Positions 29,780 to 39,811 of a DNA stretch of 64,000 bases are shown here, piece after piece. The position numbers were made by a program, and so were the translations under genes. How positions within the stretch are numbered: position 1 is the first letter of the stretch; every line of letters begins with the position of its first letter. Source of the stretch: SAR324 cluster bacterium (GTDB taxonomy: Bacteria > SAR324 > XYD2-FULL-50-16); NCBI GenBank assembly GCA_028282885.1, contig JANQGX010000047.1, positions 1 to 64,000 of the forward strand. The letters are read 5' to 3'. The notes below the pieces were generated by a model that saw nothing but the letters and a program-made list of their open reading frames with translations, had not been told where the DNA came from and searched no databases.

Positions 29780-31204
29780 TCAAAACTGAAAATAGATAAA
29801 GGGTTCCGGCGTTTCCACCCCGAAAAAGAGAACGACAAAGAGCAGTAACCCATAGCCACACCCCCTCAACCAGGGATTGGATCGGTTAAAATGTTCGAAT
29901 ATCGGGAACCTGAACAGCAGGTAGTGAACCATAAAAAAAAGACCCAGAACTGTAAAGCCCTGAATGATTGCAGGGGTCGTGAATTCGGATAGGGTGGGTG
30001 CCAGGATAAGTTTTTGAAAGAAAATACCCGCTTTCCCAAAATCGGGAGCGAAAAAAAGGATGCACAGCAGAACACGAAAATAGGTCATCGACAGCCAGGA
30101 ACCGAATCGCCAGGGCAGGGAGTTTATAAAGGTCGATCCCCGGTAGTGACGCAAAACTCGGATATAAAGGACTCGATAGAGCGCCAGGGAGAGACCATTG
30201 AAAAATCCCCAGGAGACAAAGGTCCATTGAGCGCCATGCCAGAGACCGACAAGACTCATCACGATCAGGGTGATGATAAGTTGACGTTTCACTTGTCGCA
30301 GACGTAGCCCACCCATGGGCAGAACCATGTAATCGCGGACCCAGGTGGACATGGTAATGTGCCAGCGACTCCAGAATTGGGACATGTTTGCGGCGACATA
30401 GGGAAATCGGAAATTGACTGACAGACGAATTCCAAAAAGTCGCGCAATTCCCCGTGCCATATCGGAGTAGGCTGAAAAGTCGAGATAAACCACGACATAC
30501 ATGGCCGTTGCAGACAGAAGCAGGTGCGCTGTGGAGTGGTGGGAGGGAATCAGAAAAGAGGGGTAAGCGGCAAAAGCCAGCCGATCGGAGATGACAAGTT
30601 TTTTAGTCATGCCCCAGAGAATCAGACCGATTCCCTGTTCGAAATTGACAGGATCGAAAGCATGTTTGTTCTTCAGTTGTTGCATCAGATTACCGGCCCT
30701 TTCGATGGGGCCTGCCACCAATTGCGGGAAAAAACTGACAAACAGGGCTACCGCGATAAAATCCCTTTCCGCAGTTTTCTGTCTGCGGTAGACGTCAATT
30801 GTGTAACTTAAGGTTTGAAAAGTGTAAAATGAGATACCGATAGGCAGTACAAGGTCCAGGGGACCCGGAAGGTGGTTTCCCATTGGGCCTAACAACAGCT
30901 TAAGCGAATCCAATGCGAAATCCGTGTACTTGAAATAGAACAGAATGCCGATATTGACCAGAATGGCTACCGATAATGCAATGGAGCGGATGGGTTGCTT
31001 ATCCGATCGTTCGATGACCAGGGCCACCAGGTAATCGACCAGGGTAGAGGCGAAGATCAGGATGGCATAACCGGGATTCCAAAAGGCGTAAAAAAGGTAA
31101 CTGGCACCCAGTAGCAAAAACATCCGACCCCTTTGCGGCAAAAAATAATAGAGGGCCAGGGTGACTGTCAGTAAAGAGGCGAACTCCAGCGAGACAAAGG
31201 TCAT
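29780..31204 (-). CDS. MBOAT-family membrane O-acyltransferase (DltB/AlgI-like)
   Basis: FASLLTVTLALYYFLPQRGRMFLLLGASYLFYAFWNPGY...PIGISFYTFQTLSYTIDVYRRQ...FFPQLVAGPIERAGNLMQQL...VGLWHGAQWTFVSWGFFNG. Confidence 0.94.
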   Translation of the reverse strand: MTFVSLEFASLLTVTLALYYFLPQRGRMFLLLGASYLFYAFWNPGYAILIFASTLVDYLVALVIERSDKQPIRSIALSVAILVNIGILFYFKYTDFALDSLKLLLGPMGNHLPGPLDLVLPIGISFYTFQTLSYTIDVYRRQKTAERDFIAVALFVSFFPQLVAGPIERAGNLMQQLKNKHAFDPVNFEQGIGLILWGMTKKLVISDRLAFAAYPSFLIPSHHSTAHLLLSATAMYVVVYLDFSAYSDMARGIARLFGIRLSVNFRFPYVAANMSQFWSRWHITMSTWVRDYMVLPMGGLRLRQVKRQLIITLIVMSLVGLWHGAQWTFVSWGFFNGLSLALYRVLYIRVLRHYRGSTFINSLPWRFGSWLSMTYFRVLLCILFFAPDFGKAGIFFQKLILAPTLSEFTTPAIIQGFTVLGLFFMVHYLLFRFPIFEHFNRSNPWLRGCGYGLLLFVVLFFGVETPEPFIYFQF

Positions 31205-32238
31205 TGGATTATCAATTCAGCCAGGTTTTGTGCGAAAAGTTCATGTCCTTCCGGTTTTAGATAAAGATCCCCAAGGAACAGTGTTTCAGGGATTGAGGAG
31301 GAAAGATCCCTGATCTCGAATCCGCCACTGTTTAACGTCCGGTAAAATTGTTCCTGCTCCTCTTTCAGGCTGAATTCCCGACGAGGACGACGTGGCATTT
31401 CCACATATATTTTTCTGGTCTTTAAAGATGCAGTTGAAGATAAAAAGTACTCGACCAGGTTCCAGCCGGTCAGCTTATGCTTTCTATATGCTTCCAGACG
31501 TTCAAGCACGCGTGCCTCATCGGTGCCGCCATATGGGTAGAGTTCCTTTCTGAGATGGGGTTCGGCATGTTTGAAAGGTTGATTTTCACGTAAATGCATA
31601 AGCGGCATTTGACGATAATGCCAGGAGGGCCATATCCGGGCCAGCCCTATCTCAATCAGATCACGGAAGTTGAAGAAATGACTGACAAATTCGATCGGAA
31701 CATGCCTGGTGACATCCCAATATCCCAACAGCAATTGCGTATCAGATCCCCAGGGATAATGGGATTCGGTTTTCGGATTGAGCAACAGATATCTTTCGTT
31801 GAAGTTTCTTTGGGTTGCAATCAGCAGCAGAATGTCAGGATTCAACCGGTTGGTGGCAGCACCCAGGAGAACGAATTCAGGGGCGTTACCACCAAAAATA
31901 GACCAATTCAGAACCCGTACCGGCTTGTTCACCAGTTTTGCCAGATGCTCTTCCAACTTATTCGGATAGAGTTGCTGATCCTGAAGCTGTTTATCGAAGC
32001 CTTGTGAATTGCTGATGATAATCACCAGCAGCTCGTCCGCTTTCCCCTTATCCGATTGAAAAACATGGGGCACCCACATTTGGTTGACAAAAGCATTCCT
32101 CTTTTCAATTGCGATCTTCCTTGTGTTCTGTTTGATCAGGAAAGAGGTTAGCAAGGTTCCGAGCAGGATGAACAGGGCGAATGCTAGAAGTGCGATTGGA
32201 GCTTTTGGGTAAAATGGAATCGGTTGCTTAGGCTGCAT
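31201..32238 (-). CDS. Membrane-anchored SGNH/DltD-like protein
   Basis: N-terminal TM; VIIISNSQGFDKQL (block I-like), VLNWSIFGGNAPEFVLL, C-terminal GDLYLKPEGHELFAQNLAELI (DxxH-type). ATGA overlap with the MBOAT gene. Confidence 0.7.
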   Translation of the reverse strand: MQPKQPIPFYPKAPIALLAFALFILLGTLLTSFLIKQNTRKIAIEKRNAFVNQMWVPHVFQSDKGKADELLVIIISNSQGFDKQLQDQQLYPNKLEEHLAKLVNKPVRVLNWSIFGGNAPEFVLLGAATNRLNPDILLLIATQRNFNERYLLLNPKTESHYPWGSDTQLLLGYWDVTRHVPIEFVSHFFNFRDLIEIGLARIWPSWHYRQMPLMHLRENQPFKHAEPHLRKELYPYGGTDEARVLERLEAYRKHKLTGWNLVEYFLSSTASLKTRKIYVEMPRRPRREFSLKEEQEQFYRTLNSGGFEIRDLSSSIPETLFLGDLYLKPEGHELFAQNLAELIIQ

Positions 32239-32394
32239 CTACGTCTCTGATGTGGGTCGGGATCGTTTGATTCATCGGCATTTAAGGAAAATCCTGATTT
32301 CAGGTTGATAATACAGGCTTTAACAGCTACTAAGAATTTGAAATCCAATATCTATAAGAGTTTTGCAAATGAATCAACAGGAAAGCGCAATGAT

Positions 32395-33480
32395 TCAGTT
32401 GATATCGACCTCTTCGGCTTCAAGAATGGTGCGGATTTGAGGAGGAAGATCGGCCGCAAGACAGGAACAGTCCAGATCGGCCGAGTTGTAGGTGTTCCAA
32501 AACAGGATGGTGGCATTCCTGTTCTTCTCAGATTTGCAGAAATCCAGGACGGCTGCGAAGGTTTTTGCCGTGTAGCAGGGATCGAGTTGAAGGCCTTTGC
32601 AGCTTTCCATTTCAGCCAAAGCCTTACCCCCTTTTTCCGTGGGATAACCATAACCGGCTCCCAGGTAATCGTCCAGCATCATGGGTTGGGGGATGTTCGG
32701 AGATTCCATTTTTTGAGACAGGGAATTCATAATGCTCAAGGTATTTCGGGCTAGTTTATGGACAGCCCCGGTGGTGCACACATCGAAGGGGCCCAGGCGA
32801 TCCATGGAGACCCTGACACCAATTACTTTTGATTTCAATCCGGCCAACAGGCACCCCAGGTGAAGGCCTGCATGGGTGCCATTTGAACCCACGGCGCAGA
32901 AGATGTAGTCCGGTTCGGGCATCATTCCACTACCCACCTGTTTTTTTAACTCAAAAGCGGCATCGATAAAACCAAGGGTTCCGACGGGGCTTGAGCCTCC
33001 TGCGGTTAAGAAAACAGCGCCGGGATGTCGCAATCGCTGAACCAGGTAAAACTTGATCACGGAGTTCACCATGGAATTGCCGAAAACGATTTCTGCCCCT
33101 GTTTTCCGCAGCAGCCGAAGGTTCTTTTTCACGCACTGCGTTACAGGCTGGTCGAATACCACAACCGAACAGTCCAAGCCTTTCTTTCGACAGTAGATGG
33201 CTGTGGCAAGTCCGTGGTTGGTTCCGATCCCACCGAAGGTGATAACTCTCTTCCTCCGTTCGACAACTGCTTTTCCCAGAATAAATTCCAGCTTGCGAAC
33301 TTTATTGCCACCGTAATCAGGCGCGGACAGATCGTCTCTTTTGATCCAGAGATCCTCGTGTCCAAATCCATCCAGTTTTTCCAGGGGGGTGGGTTCTACA
33401 CCGAGGTAGGTCCAGGGGATTTTGCCGGAAAGTTTGGGATAGGCTTTGAACAGCTCAGGTTCTTTACGATTCTGCCGCAT
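32395..33480 (-). CDS. ACC deaminase / D-cysteine desulfhydrase-like PLP enzyme
   Basis: PLEKLDGFGHEDLWIKRDDLSAPDYGGNKVRKLEFILGKA...ITFGGIGTNHGLATAIYCRKKGLDCSVV...YTAKTFAAVLDFCK. Confidence 0.9.
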   Translation of the reverse strand: MRQNRKEPELFKAYPKLSGKIPWTYLGVEPTPLEKLDGFGHEDLWIKRDDLSAPDYGGNKVRKLEFILGKAVVERRKRVITFGGIGTNHGLATAIYCRKKGLDCSVVVFDQPVTQCVKKNLRLLRKTGAEIVFGNSMVNSVIKFYLVQRLRHPGAVFLTAGGSSPVGTLGFIDAAFELKKQVGSGMMPEPDYIFCAVGSNGTHAGLHLGCLLAGLKSKVIGVRVSMDRLGPFDVCTTGAVHKLARNTLSIMNSLSQKMESPNIPQPMMLDDYLGAGYGYPTEKGGKALAEMESCKGLQLDPCYTAKTFAAVLDFCKSEKNRNATILFWNTYNSADLDCSCLAADLPPQIRTILEAEEVDIN

Positions 33481-34846
33481 GCCACCCCTCCCGGTTATTG
33501 ATAATTTCATTGAGATCGATACCCTGACCGGCTAACCATCGTTTGCGAAACTGATAATAGATGATTCCTGATAGTAAAAAAAGTACGAAAAAGCCGACGT
33601 TGAGAGGAGTTTCCAAATCTACAAGCAGAACCAGACTGAAGAAAAGCACCAAAACTGTTCCGGTGATAACGCAGATCAGCAGTTTAATTCCAGCGAGTTT
33701 GAATTCGGAACGGGCATATTGTTCCGGAAATAATCCCGGAAATCGAAAAGCAGCGGCCATCATGGGGAGAAAAATTATCAAGCCTCCCAGGGCGGCGTAA
33801 GAGGCCAGTGTTTTGAGAGATAGACCGGACAGTATTCCCAGAACTGAAAGAACCCAGACACCTGCCAATAGCCTGACAGGGGTTCCGGAGCGATGATGAA
33901 TTTTGCCCAGCCCCCGTGGAAGGATGTTGTCTTGCACGATAATCAGCAAAGAGCGGGTTCCAAAAAGAAAGAGGGCATTCAGGGTGGTGACCAAGGCAAT
34001 GACGGCACCTCCCAGGATAAAGAACAGCAATCCCGTACCGGAGCAAATCTCTCGGCATATATCAACCAGTGGCTCCTGGCTGTCCCGGATCCCGGCGATT
34101 TCCGGGCTACCAACGGTTGCAACGGCTACACCGATATATAGTATTGCCACCAGCGGAATTGCAATCAGAAAGGTCCTGGGAATCGTTTTTCCCGGATTGA
34201 TTATTTCTCCTCCCAGTTCAATAATCGCATTGGATCCCAGGTAGGTAAAAGTCAGCAGGGCAGTTCCCAGCAACAGGCTGCCGGGACCTTTATCCATAAA
34301 CCCGGAAAAGGCCGAGGGCTGTAATTGTGAGAAACCGACAAAAATATAGTAGCAGAGCGCCGATACCATGATGATGACCAGGATTCCCTGAATTTGGGCG
34401 GCCAGCTTGACGCCAAGGAGATTGATCAGGAAGAAGAGGCTGACCAGGATAATGGCGAAGACGGTGATATTAATCGATGGAAAGATGCTTTGGGCATATT
34501 TGGCGCAGGCGATGGCATAGAGTGGAATCTGACCGAAAAAAGAGGCCAGGGCATATACCCAGATTCCAACAAAGGCCAACCCGGGCGAAACCATTCTACT
34601 CGGATACCTGTAACTACCGCCTGTCGAGGGAAGCGAAGCCCCCAGCATGGCCAGGGGCATCATGGATATCAAAATCGGGATAACTGCCAGGGCATAAGCC
34701 AGGGGCAAGGCCTGACCGCTGATTTTAAAAACAAGCCCGGTGAAGACAAATACTCCTCCTCCCACGGTCATTCCTACCGCAATAAAGATCGCCGAAGGCA
34801 ATCCAAGACAGCGCTTTAACTCCGGATTTTCCATGTTCAGGCTCAT
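33464..34846 (-). CDS. APC-family amino acid permease
   Basis: LPSAIFIAVGMTVGGGVFVFTGLVFKISGQALPLAYALAVIPILIS...GSYRYPSRMVSPGLAFVGIWVYAL; about 12 TM segments. Confidence 0.92.
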   Translation of the reverse strand: MSLNMENPELKRCLGLPSAIFIAVGMTVGGGVFVFTGLVFKISGQALPLAYALAVIPILISMMPLAMLGASLPSTGGSYRYPSRMVSPGLAFVGIWVYALASFFGQIPLYAIACAKYAQSIFPSINITVFAIILVSLFFLINLLGVKLAAQIQGILVIIMVSALCYYIFVGFSQLQPSAFSGFMDKGPGSLLLGTALLTFTYLGSNAIIELGGEIINPGKTIPRTFLIAIPLVAILYIGVAVATVGSPEIAGIRDSQEPLVDICREICSGTGLLFFILGGAVIALVTTLNALFLFGTRSLLIIVQDNILPRGLGKIHHRSGTPVRLLAGVWVLSVLGILSGLSLKTLASYAALGGLIIFLPMMAAAFRFPGLFPEQYARSEFKLAGIKLLICVITGTVLVLFFSLVLLVDLETPLNVGFFVLFLLSGIIYYQFRKRWLAGQGIDLNEIINNREGWHAAES

Positions 34847-36027
34847 TCCTGATTATAAGACTCTATATAATTCTTAAGCAATTCAAGCCCCAGGGAGAGG
34901 TTCTCCGGGTTAACCCGATCCATATTGTCATCCGGGCAATGAAATCCGCCAAATCCCAAACCGGGAAGACCGGTGTGTCCAATTGTGACAGACGGAATGC
35001 CCGCCTTTAAAAAAACAAAGGCATCGCTGACACCACCCTCTTCAGCAGTAGCCGGGACACCGGTCATCTTCTTCCAGACCGAATCCACTCGGTCGATCAA
35101 ATCGGGATCTGAAGGAAATGAACTGAGAAAGCCACTGAAGGAGCGCTTTTCGTAGTAGAGATTTCCGTTTTGACCAAGCAGCTCCAGGTTGACCAGTGAT
35201 GGTTTGGGATCCGATGCCTCTTGTTTCTCTTTTAACCGTTGCCTGATATAGTGATGCGCTCCCTGCAAGCCAGTTTCCTCGGCACTGGACAGTAGAATCA
35301 CTACATTCGAATCACCGGTATCAACCTTACCTTCCTTGATCTCTTTGGCCAGGGCAGTCAAAACAACAACTCCGGCTCCATTATCAATAGCCCCGGGGCT
35401 ATGAGATTGTTCGCTCAAAAAGATGTAGCCCCCCAGCCAGGAGAAAACGAATCCGGCATAGATGACATAACAGATCGTTATCCCTCCTGCTATAAATGAA
35501 ACAGGGGAGCGACCCAAAACCTCAATACGATTGGCGAAAAACGCCCAGAGGCATAATAAAACGCAGATTCCCAGGAAGAGGGGGAACAGCTTCTGAATGT
35601 AACCTCTCTGTATGTGGTCCCAGACATCTGTTTTGGAATCGTAATGGGCGGCAAAAATGAGTTCCCGACTCGGCTTTTCCGCTTCAAAGTTAACCACAAT
35701 ATTTTCGGTCGGTTTATCTATCAGCCTGGAGACAATGGGATAATGAACCTCCGTTTCGCTGTATAGGAGTCCGACCACGGCAATAACCATCACCAGGGCT
35801 GCAATTGGTTTTCTGCTGTAGATAAAAAAGGCAAACAAGAGCGAAAGAACCAGAATACTGATTCCCAGCAGGAAATGGTAATGGTACCGGATAGGAAATT
35901 GTTGTACCGAATAGGGAATATTCCAGGAGGTTAGCAGCTCTTTCAGGAATTGAGTTGTTTTTTCCAAAGCTTCGCTGTGACCCGGTCTGGGGATAGAAAG
36001 CTTTTCCAGTATTTGCATCAGGTTCAT
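34843..36027 (-). CDS. Membrane-embedded M28-family metallopeptidase
   Basis: ELIFAAHYDSKTDVWD...SPGAIDNGAGVVVLTALAKEI...VVILLSSAEETGLQGAHHYI...GIPSVTIGHTGLPG, with TM helices. Confidence 0.9.
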   Translation of the reverse strand: MNLMQILEKLSIPRPGHSEALEKTTQFLKELLTSWNIPYSVQQFPIRYHYHFLLGISILVLSLLFAFFIYSRKPIAALVMVIAVVGLLYSETEVHYPIVSRLIDKPTENIVVNFEAEKPSRELIFAAHYDSKTDVWDHIQRGYIQKLFPLFLGICVLLCLWAFFANRIEVLGRSPVSFIAGGITICYVIYAGFVFSWLGGYIFLSEQSHSPGAIDNGAGVVVLTALAKEIKEGKVDTGDSNVVILLSSAEETGLQGAHHYIRQRLKEKQEASDPKPSLVNLELLGQNGNLYYEKRSFSGFLSSFPSDPDLIDRVDSVWKKMTGVPATAEEGGVSDAFVFLKAGIPSVTIGHTGLPGLGFGGFHCPDDNMDRVNPENLSLGLELLKNYIESYNQE

Positions 36028-37364
36028 GCAACCTCCCGTTTCTGATCTAATAGTTCTTTTGCAAGTCGTTTGCCCAGACCGATAATGGAAAGAACCGTGG
36101 GACGATCCAGGGATTCGGGGAAAACACCGGCATCACACACGTAAAGGCCTTTTACCCGGCTTTGGAGATTGTCATCCAGCATCTCACCGATTCGAACGGT
36201 TCCACTGGGATGCGTTCCTCTTAACGGCGTCATAAAAATCGATGATTTTTTCGCTCCCGCTTCAATCAGGATTTTTTTACAAATATCATACGCATGGTCC
36301 AGCTTCTCCTTGTCTCCGGAAGTCAGGGGTTTGCTGATTTTTCCGTCTGGGTAGACGCCGCCCGAGATATCATCTTTCAGCTTGATCATTACCCCCATCA
36401 TCTTATGCCAGCGGGTCCAGCGGAGAAAGGGGCCGATTCCCTTTTTTATCGCTATCATCGGATAAAGCAGAAAAGGATCTGTAAGAGTACTGAGCATATA
36501 ACCGGCATCATCGTTTTCCCAGGACCAGGTCATGGGCGGTTCATTGCCGGTTCCTTTCTGTTTGGAAAAACCATAAACCATCACCGTAGTATCCATGGCC
36601 ATACCGGAACCTGCGTCCTGAAAGCCCGAGTTCTGCATTATTCGGGGTGATCCTAGTCCTCCGGCGGCTAACACAATGGAATCCGCATGTGCCTTGAAAG
36701 GTTTCCCGGCCATTTTCCCCTCCACACCAACGGCCTGCCCTCCTTCGATCAATACCTTGTTAACCCTGGCAGAGGTCTTCAGCTCCGCGCCATGAGCGAC
36801 CGCTTCATCCACCCACTCGGCGGCATTCCATTTTGCGCCACAGCGACATCCCAGCATGGTGGTGGCATGACATTTGAACTTTTTGTTAAGCCGGGCGCTT
36901 CGCCCAGGTTCCATGAATTTGGGTTGTGCATACCAATCATATCCCAGGGCCCTGGCCGCCATGGCAATTCGGGTTGAGGCTTCTCCCCGCAGCTCTTCCG
37001 GCAGAGGTTTAATGTTTAACTCTTCAATCGTTTCTTCAACCTCACCATCGATATCGATACCGTACTTGCCCTTCAGCCAGGGTGGCGGCGGAGCAGCACA
37101 TCCGCAATACATGCTGGTAGCCCCGCCGACCATAATCGGAGCAATAATATTCAGCCCCTCTTTTGTGAAAAGAAAGCTCATTTTCTCCGAATAGATCATG
37201 GCCCCCGGATAGGTTCCATAGTAAAACTTGTTCCGATAATCCCTGCCTCGTTCAAGTATCAGTACTTTTTTCCCGGCTGCTGCCAGTTGACGAGCTACGG
37301 TAGCACCTCCAGGCCCCGATCCTACCACAATCACGTCCGCCCAAAGCGGTTGCTGAGCTGTCAT
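36024..37364 (-). CDS. GMC-type FAD-dependent oxidoreductase
   Basis: ADVIVVGSGPGGATVARQLAAAGKKVLILERG...IVLAAGGLGSPRIMQNSG...GTHPSGTVRIGEML...GLYVCDAGVFPESLDRPTVLSIIGLGKRLAKELL. Confidence 0.93.
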   Translation of the reverse strand: MTAQQPLWADVIVVGSGPGGATVARQLAAAGKKVLILERGRDYRNKFYYGTYPGAMIYSEKMSFLFTKEGLNIIAPIMVGGATSMYCGCAAPPPPWLKGKYGIDIDGEVEETIEELNIKPLPEELRGEASTRIAMAARALGYDWYAQPKFMEPGRSARLNKKFKCHATTMLGCRCGAKWNAAEWVDEAVAHGAELKTSARVNKVLIEGGQAVGVEGKMAGKPFKAHADSIVLAAGGLGSPRIMQNSGFQDAGSGMAMDTTVMVYGFSKQKGTGNEPPMTWSWENDDAGYMLSTLTDPFLLYPMIAIKKGIGPFLRWTRWHKMMGVMIKLKDDISGGVYPDGKISKPLTSGDKEKLDHAYDICKKILIEAGAKKSSIFMTPLRGTHPSGTVRIGEMLDDNLQSRVKGLYVCDAGVFPESLDRPTVLSIIGLGKRLAKELLDQKREVA

Positions 37365-37399
37365 TTTTGTCTCCGTTTTGTGGGAAATTTGTTTCTTTG

Positions 37400-37503
37400 C
37401 CAGCCAAAGGTGTTGTGATTAAAAACTCTTGAAAACAGGGACGTTTTCACGAAGCTACAGGGATCTATTCATGCGTGTTTTTAATCACAATACCTTTGGC
37501 TGG
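37400..37503. repeat. Composite inverted-repeat element, copy 1 (27-nt arms, 1 mismatch; 50-nt core)
   Basis: Left CCAGCCAAAGGTGTTGTGATTAAAAAC, right GTTTTTAATCACAATACCTTTGGCTGG; core TCTTGAAAACAGGGACGTTTTCACGAAGCTACAGGGATCTATTCATGCGT. Confidence 0.93.
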
Positions 37504-37542
37504 AATAATCTGTTTATACAAAAGCTTTCCGGAGCTAAATAG

Positions 37543-38769
37543 CTAGTTGCCCTCTTTCCTGGCTTTTAACTTCAAAGCCTCCTTGATCCCTTTCTCCCGG
37601 ATCACCTTTAATTTCAAACCGGTTTCGGTGATTTTAAAGAACCGTTTTCCGTACTTTTTCAATAATCTCTTGTCGATCTCAAAGCCAAGACCCGGCCTTT
37701 TGAAGGGTTGCAGCATACCATCGGAATCAGGCAGGACAGGATCGATTATTCCTTCGCGCTGTTCCGGAATCCAGGAGGGCTCTTCCAGGGGAAATTCCAG
37801 CGGTTTCTTATTGGTTGTGTCGGCCAGCACCAGGTTCCAGTTGACATAAAATCCGATACCGTTTGTCCAGGTATGCGGGGAGTACAGTCTTTTTTTCTCT
37901 TTGCAGGTCTCAATGACTTTCATCACCTGGGCAATTCCACCGGCGAACATTGCATCCGGCTGGTAGACATCAAAACAGTCTTTTTCGAACATGATTTTGA
38001 TTTCGTCCCAACCGTAATTCAATTCCGCTCCCGAGATCTTGACCTTTGAAAACTTTTTCAGGGCAGCATTACCGTCATAGTCCCTGGAATCCAGGGGTTC
38101 TTCTATCCATTCTATATTATTGTGGTGACAGGCCGTGGCAAACTCCTTGGCTCGTTCCAGATCCCAGGCCGGAATCCGGTCCACAATGGAGACAAGCCAG
38201 CCCTGGTTGGCGTCCACCCCGAGTACCATTTGATCGCCAACCGCTTTGCTGATCACCTCGATGTGGCGGATATCTTCTTCCAGGGTGGGATTTTTAACCC
38301 TTAATTTTGCGGTTTTATACCCTTTCTCTTTCATTGCCAGAAGCTCGTCAATTCTTTTAACGGGATCGTGCATCTCTCCGGTTGAAAGATAAACCGGCAC
38401 AGGACGTGCTTTGCCCCCGAGCAGTTCATACACCGGTTTGTTCTCCTTTTTCCCGATAATATCCCAGCAAGCGGGCTCAATCCAGAAATTGCGCCATCCC
38501 AGAAATCCGGCCTGTTTGAGAAGGTTTTGAATCCGGTCGATATCGGTGGGATCAGAACCGATAAGGTAACCCCCCAACAGGTCTCCAAGCCCTTGTCTTT
38601 CGGTTCCCATGGCTGAGCCGGCAGAATATCCTTCGATCCCTTCATCAGTGCAGATCTTAATTAGGGTAAAGCGATTGTGCGTCTGGGGATAGCCGGGAAT
38701 CCAGGTTGGCCAGAATATCTCCTTCAGGGGAACGGAAACGTGATACAACTCGATAGCGGTTATTTTCAT
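37543..38769 (-). CDS. Enolase-superfamily enzyme (mandelate racemase/muconate lactonizing-like)
   Basis: MKITAIELYHVSVPLKEIFWPTW...KTAKLRVKN...VLGVDANQGW...WIEEPL...KISGAELNYG...YSPHTWTNGIG. Confidence 0.92.
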   Translation of the reverse strand: MKITAIELYHVSVPLKEIFWPTWIPGYPQTHNRFTLIKICTDEGIEGYSAGSAMGTERQGLGDLLGGYLIGSDPTDIDRIQNLLKQAGFLGWRNFWIEPACWDIIGKKENKPVYELLGGKARPVPVYLSTGEMHDPVKRIDELLAMKEKGYKTAKLRVKNPTLEEDIRHIEVISKAVGDQMVLGVDANQGWLVSIVDRIPAWDLERAKEFATACHHNNIEWIEEPLDSRDYDGNAALKKFSKVKISGAELNYGWDEIKIMFEKDCFDVYQPDAMFAGGIAQVMKVIETCKEKKRLYSPHTWTNGIGFYVNWNLVLADTTNKKPLEFPLEEPSWIPEQREGIIDPVLPDSDGMLQPFKRPGLGFEIDKRLLKKYGKRFFKITETGLKLKVIREKGIKEALKLKARKEGN

Positions 38770-38895
38770 GAGGTCTCCCTGGAAACAGATTTAAATCAGA
38801 GGTGTGAACTTCGCTACATTTTTTAATCCTGATTATAGCAAAGCTTTGCAGGTGTCAATTAAATACCGGACATGTTTGACAATTAGGAATGCGAT

Positions 38896-38906
38896 TGGTA
38901 TGACCA
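38896..38906. promoter_or_regulatory. Candidate GntR/FadR-subfamily operator in divergent promoter
   Basis: TGGTATGACCA fits the FadR-subfamily TnGTnnnACnA pattern; lies between divergent MR/MLE-like and GntR genes. Confidence 0.6.
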
Positions 38907-38968
38907 GTTTTGGTTATTCGCAGGAGATGATGAGATAGGGATTTAATATTAGGGACAGAGATACGGAT

Positions 38969-39667
38969 ATGGGTGCAAATCGAGTCAATGAGATCTTCAA
39001 CGACATTAAGAGCGATATTTTGAAAGGGAATTACAAGGCGGGAACTCGAATCCCTTCGGAGCGGAACCTTTGTAAACAGTATGATGCCAGCCGGGTTTCC
39101 ATCAGGGAGGCAATCGGAAAGCTGTCTCAACTGGGACTGGTTCGCAAAGTGCCCCAAAGCGGGACATATGTTTGCGACCTGCGGGCGGAGGACTCTCTCA
39201 ATCTCCTGGTACAGACCATCCGCTCTACATCCTCTCTTGATCCGGAAATGCTTATTTCACTTTTGGAAATTCTGAGGGTCGGAGCCCTGTTTGCGGTTGA
39301 AAAAGCAACACGCAAGATGACACCGGCTCACATTCGGGAGCTTAAACAAGTCCTGGACACCAAGAAAACCAATCTTCATGATGCTGTCATTCTCTCCGAA
39401 TGCGACTTTCGCATCCATAAACTGTTTGCCGATTTAAGCGAAAATCTATTTGTTGAGGTAATCTTCAATTCTTTCAAGCAACTCTACATCTCCTACACCA
39501 TTGTCTATTACAGCCTGCAGGGAACCGCAGAACGAACCCTGGCTTATCATCAAAGACTGCTGAACGCCCTGGAAAAGAGGGATGTCACCTATGCGGTATA
39601 TGTCCTTGAGCAATCCCTGATCTACGCCGAGTGCAAATTCAAGGACAATATGGAAGACAGGGGATAG
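38969..39667 (+). CDS. GntR-family (FadR/FCD) transcriptional regulator
   Basis: IKSDILKGNYKAGTRIPSERNLCKQYDASRVSIREAIGKLSQLGLVRKVPQSGTYV wHTH; FCD-like helical C-terminus. Confidence 0.95.
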   Translation: MGANRVNEIFNDIKSDILKGNYKAGTRIPSERNLCKQYDASRVSIREAIGKLSQLGLVRKVPQSGTYVCDLRAEDSLNLLVQTIRSTSSLDPEMLISLLEILRVGALFAVEKATRKMTPAHIRELKQVLDTKKTNLHDAVILSECDFRIHKLFADLSENLFVEVIFNSFKQLYISYTIVYYSLQGTAERTLAYHQRLLNALEKRDVTYAVYVLEQSLIYAECKFKDNMEDRG

Positions 39668-39811
39668 AACTTGCCTTTGATCCGCAGCTCAATTCTTTAT
39701 CCGTCACAGAAGTTCTCTTCAGCGAATCTGATAGGTGATGGAAAGCAGCTTAATGAGGGTTCAACAATGTCGCTGCAGATTTCGAGGATTTGAAAACAAT
39801 CTCTTCCCCGA

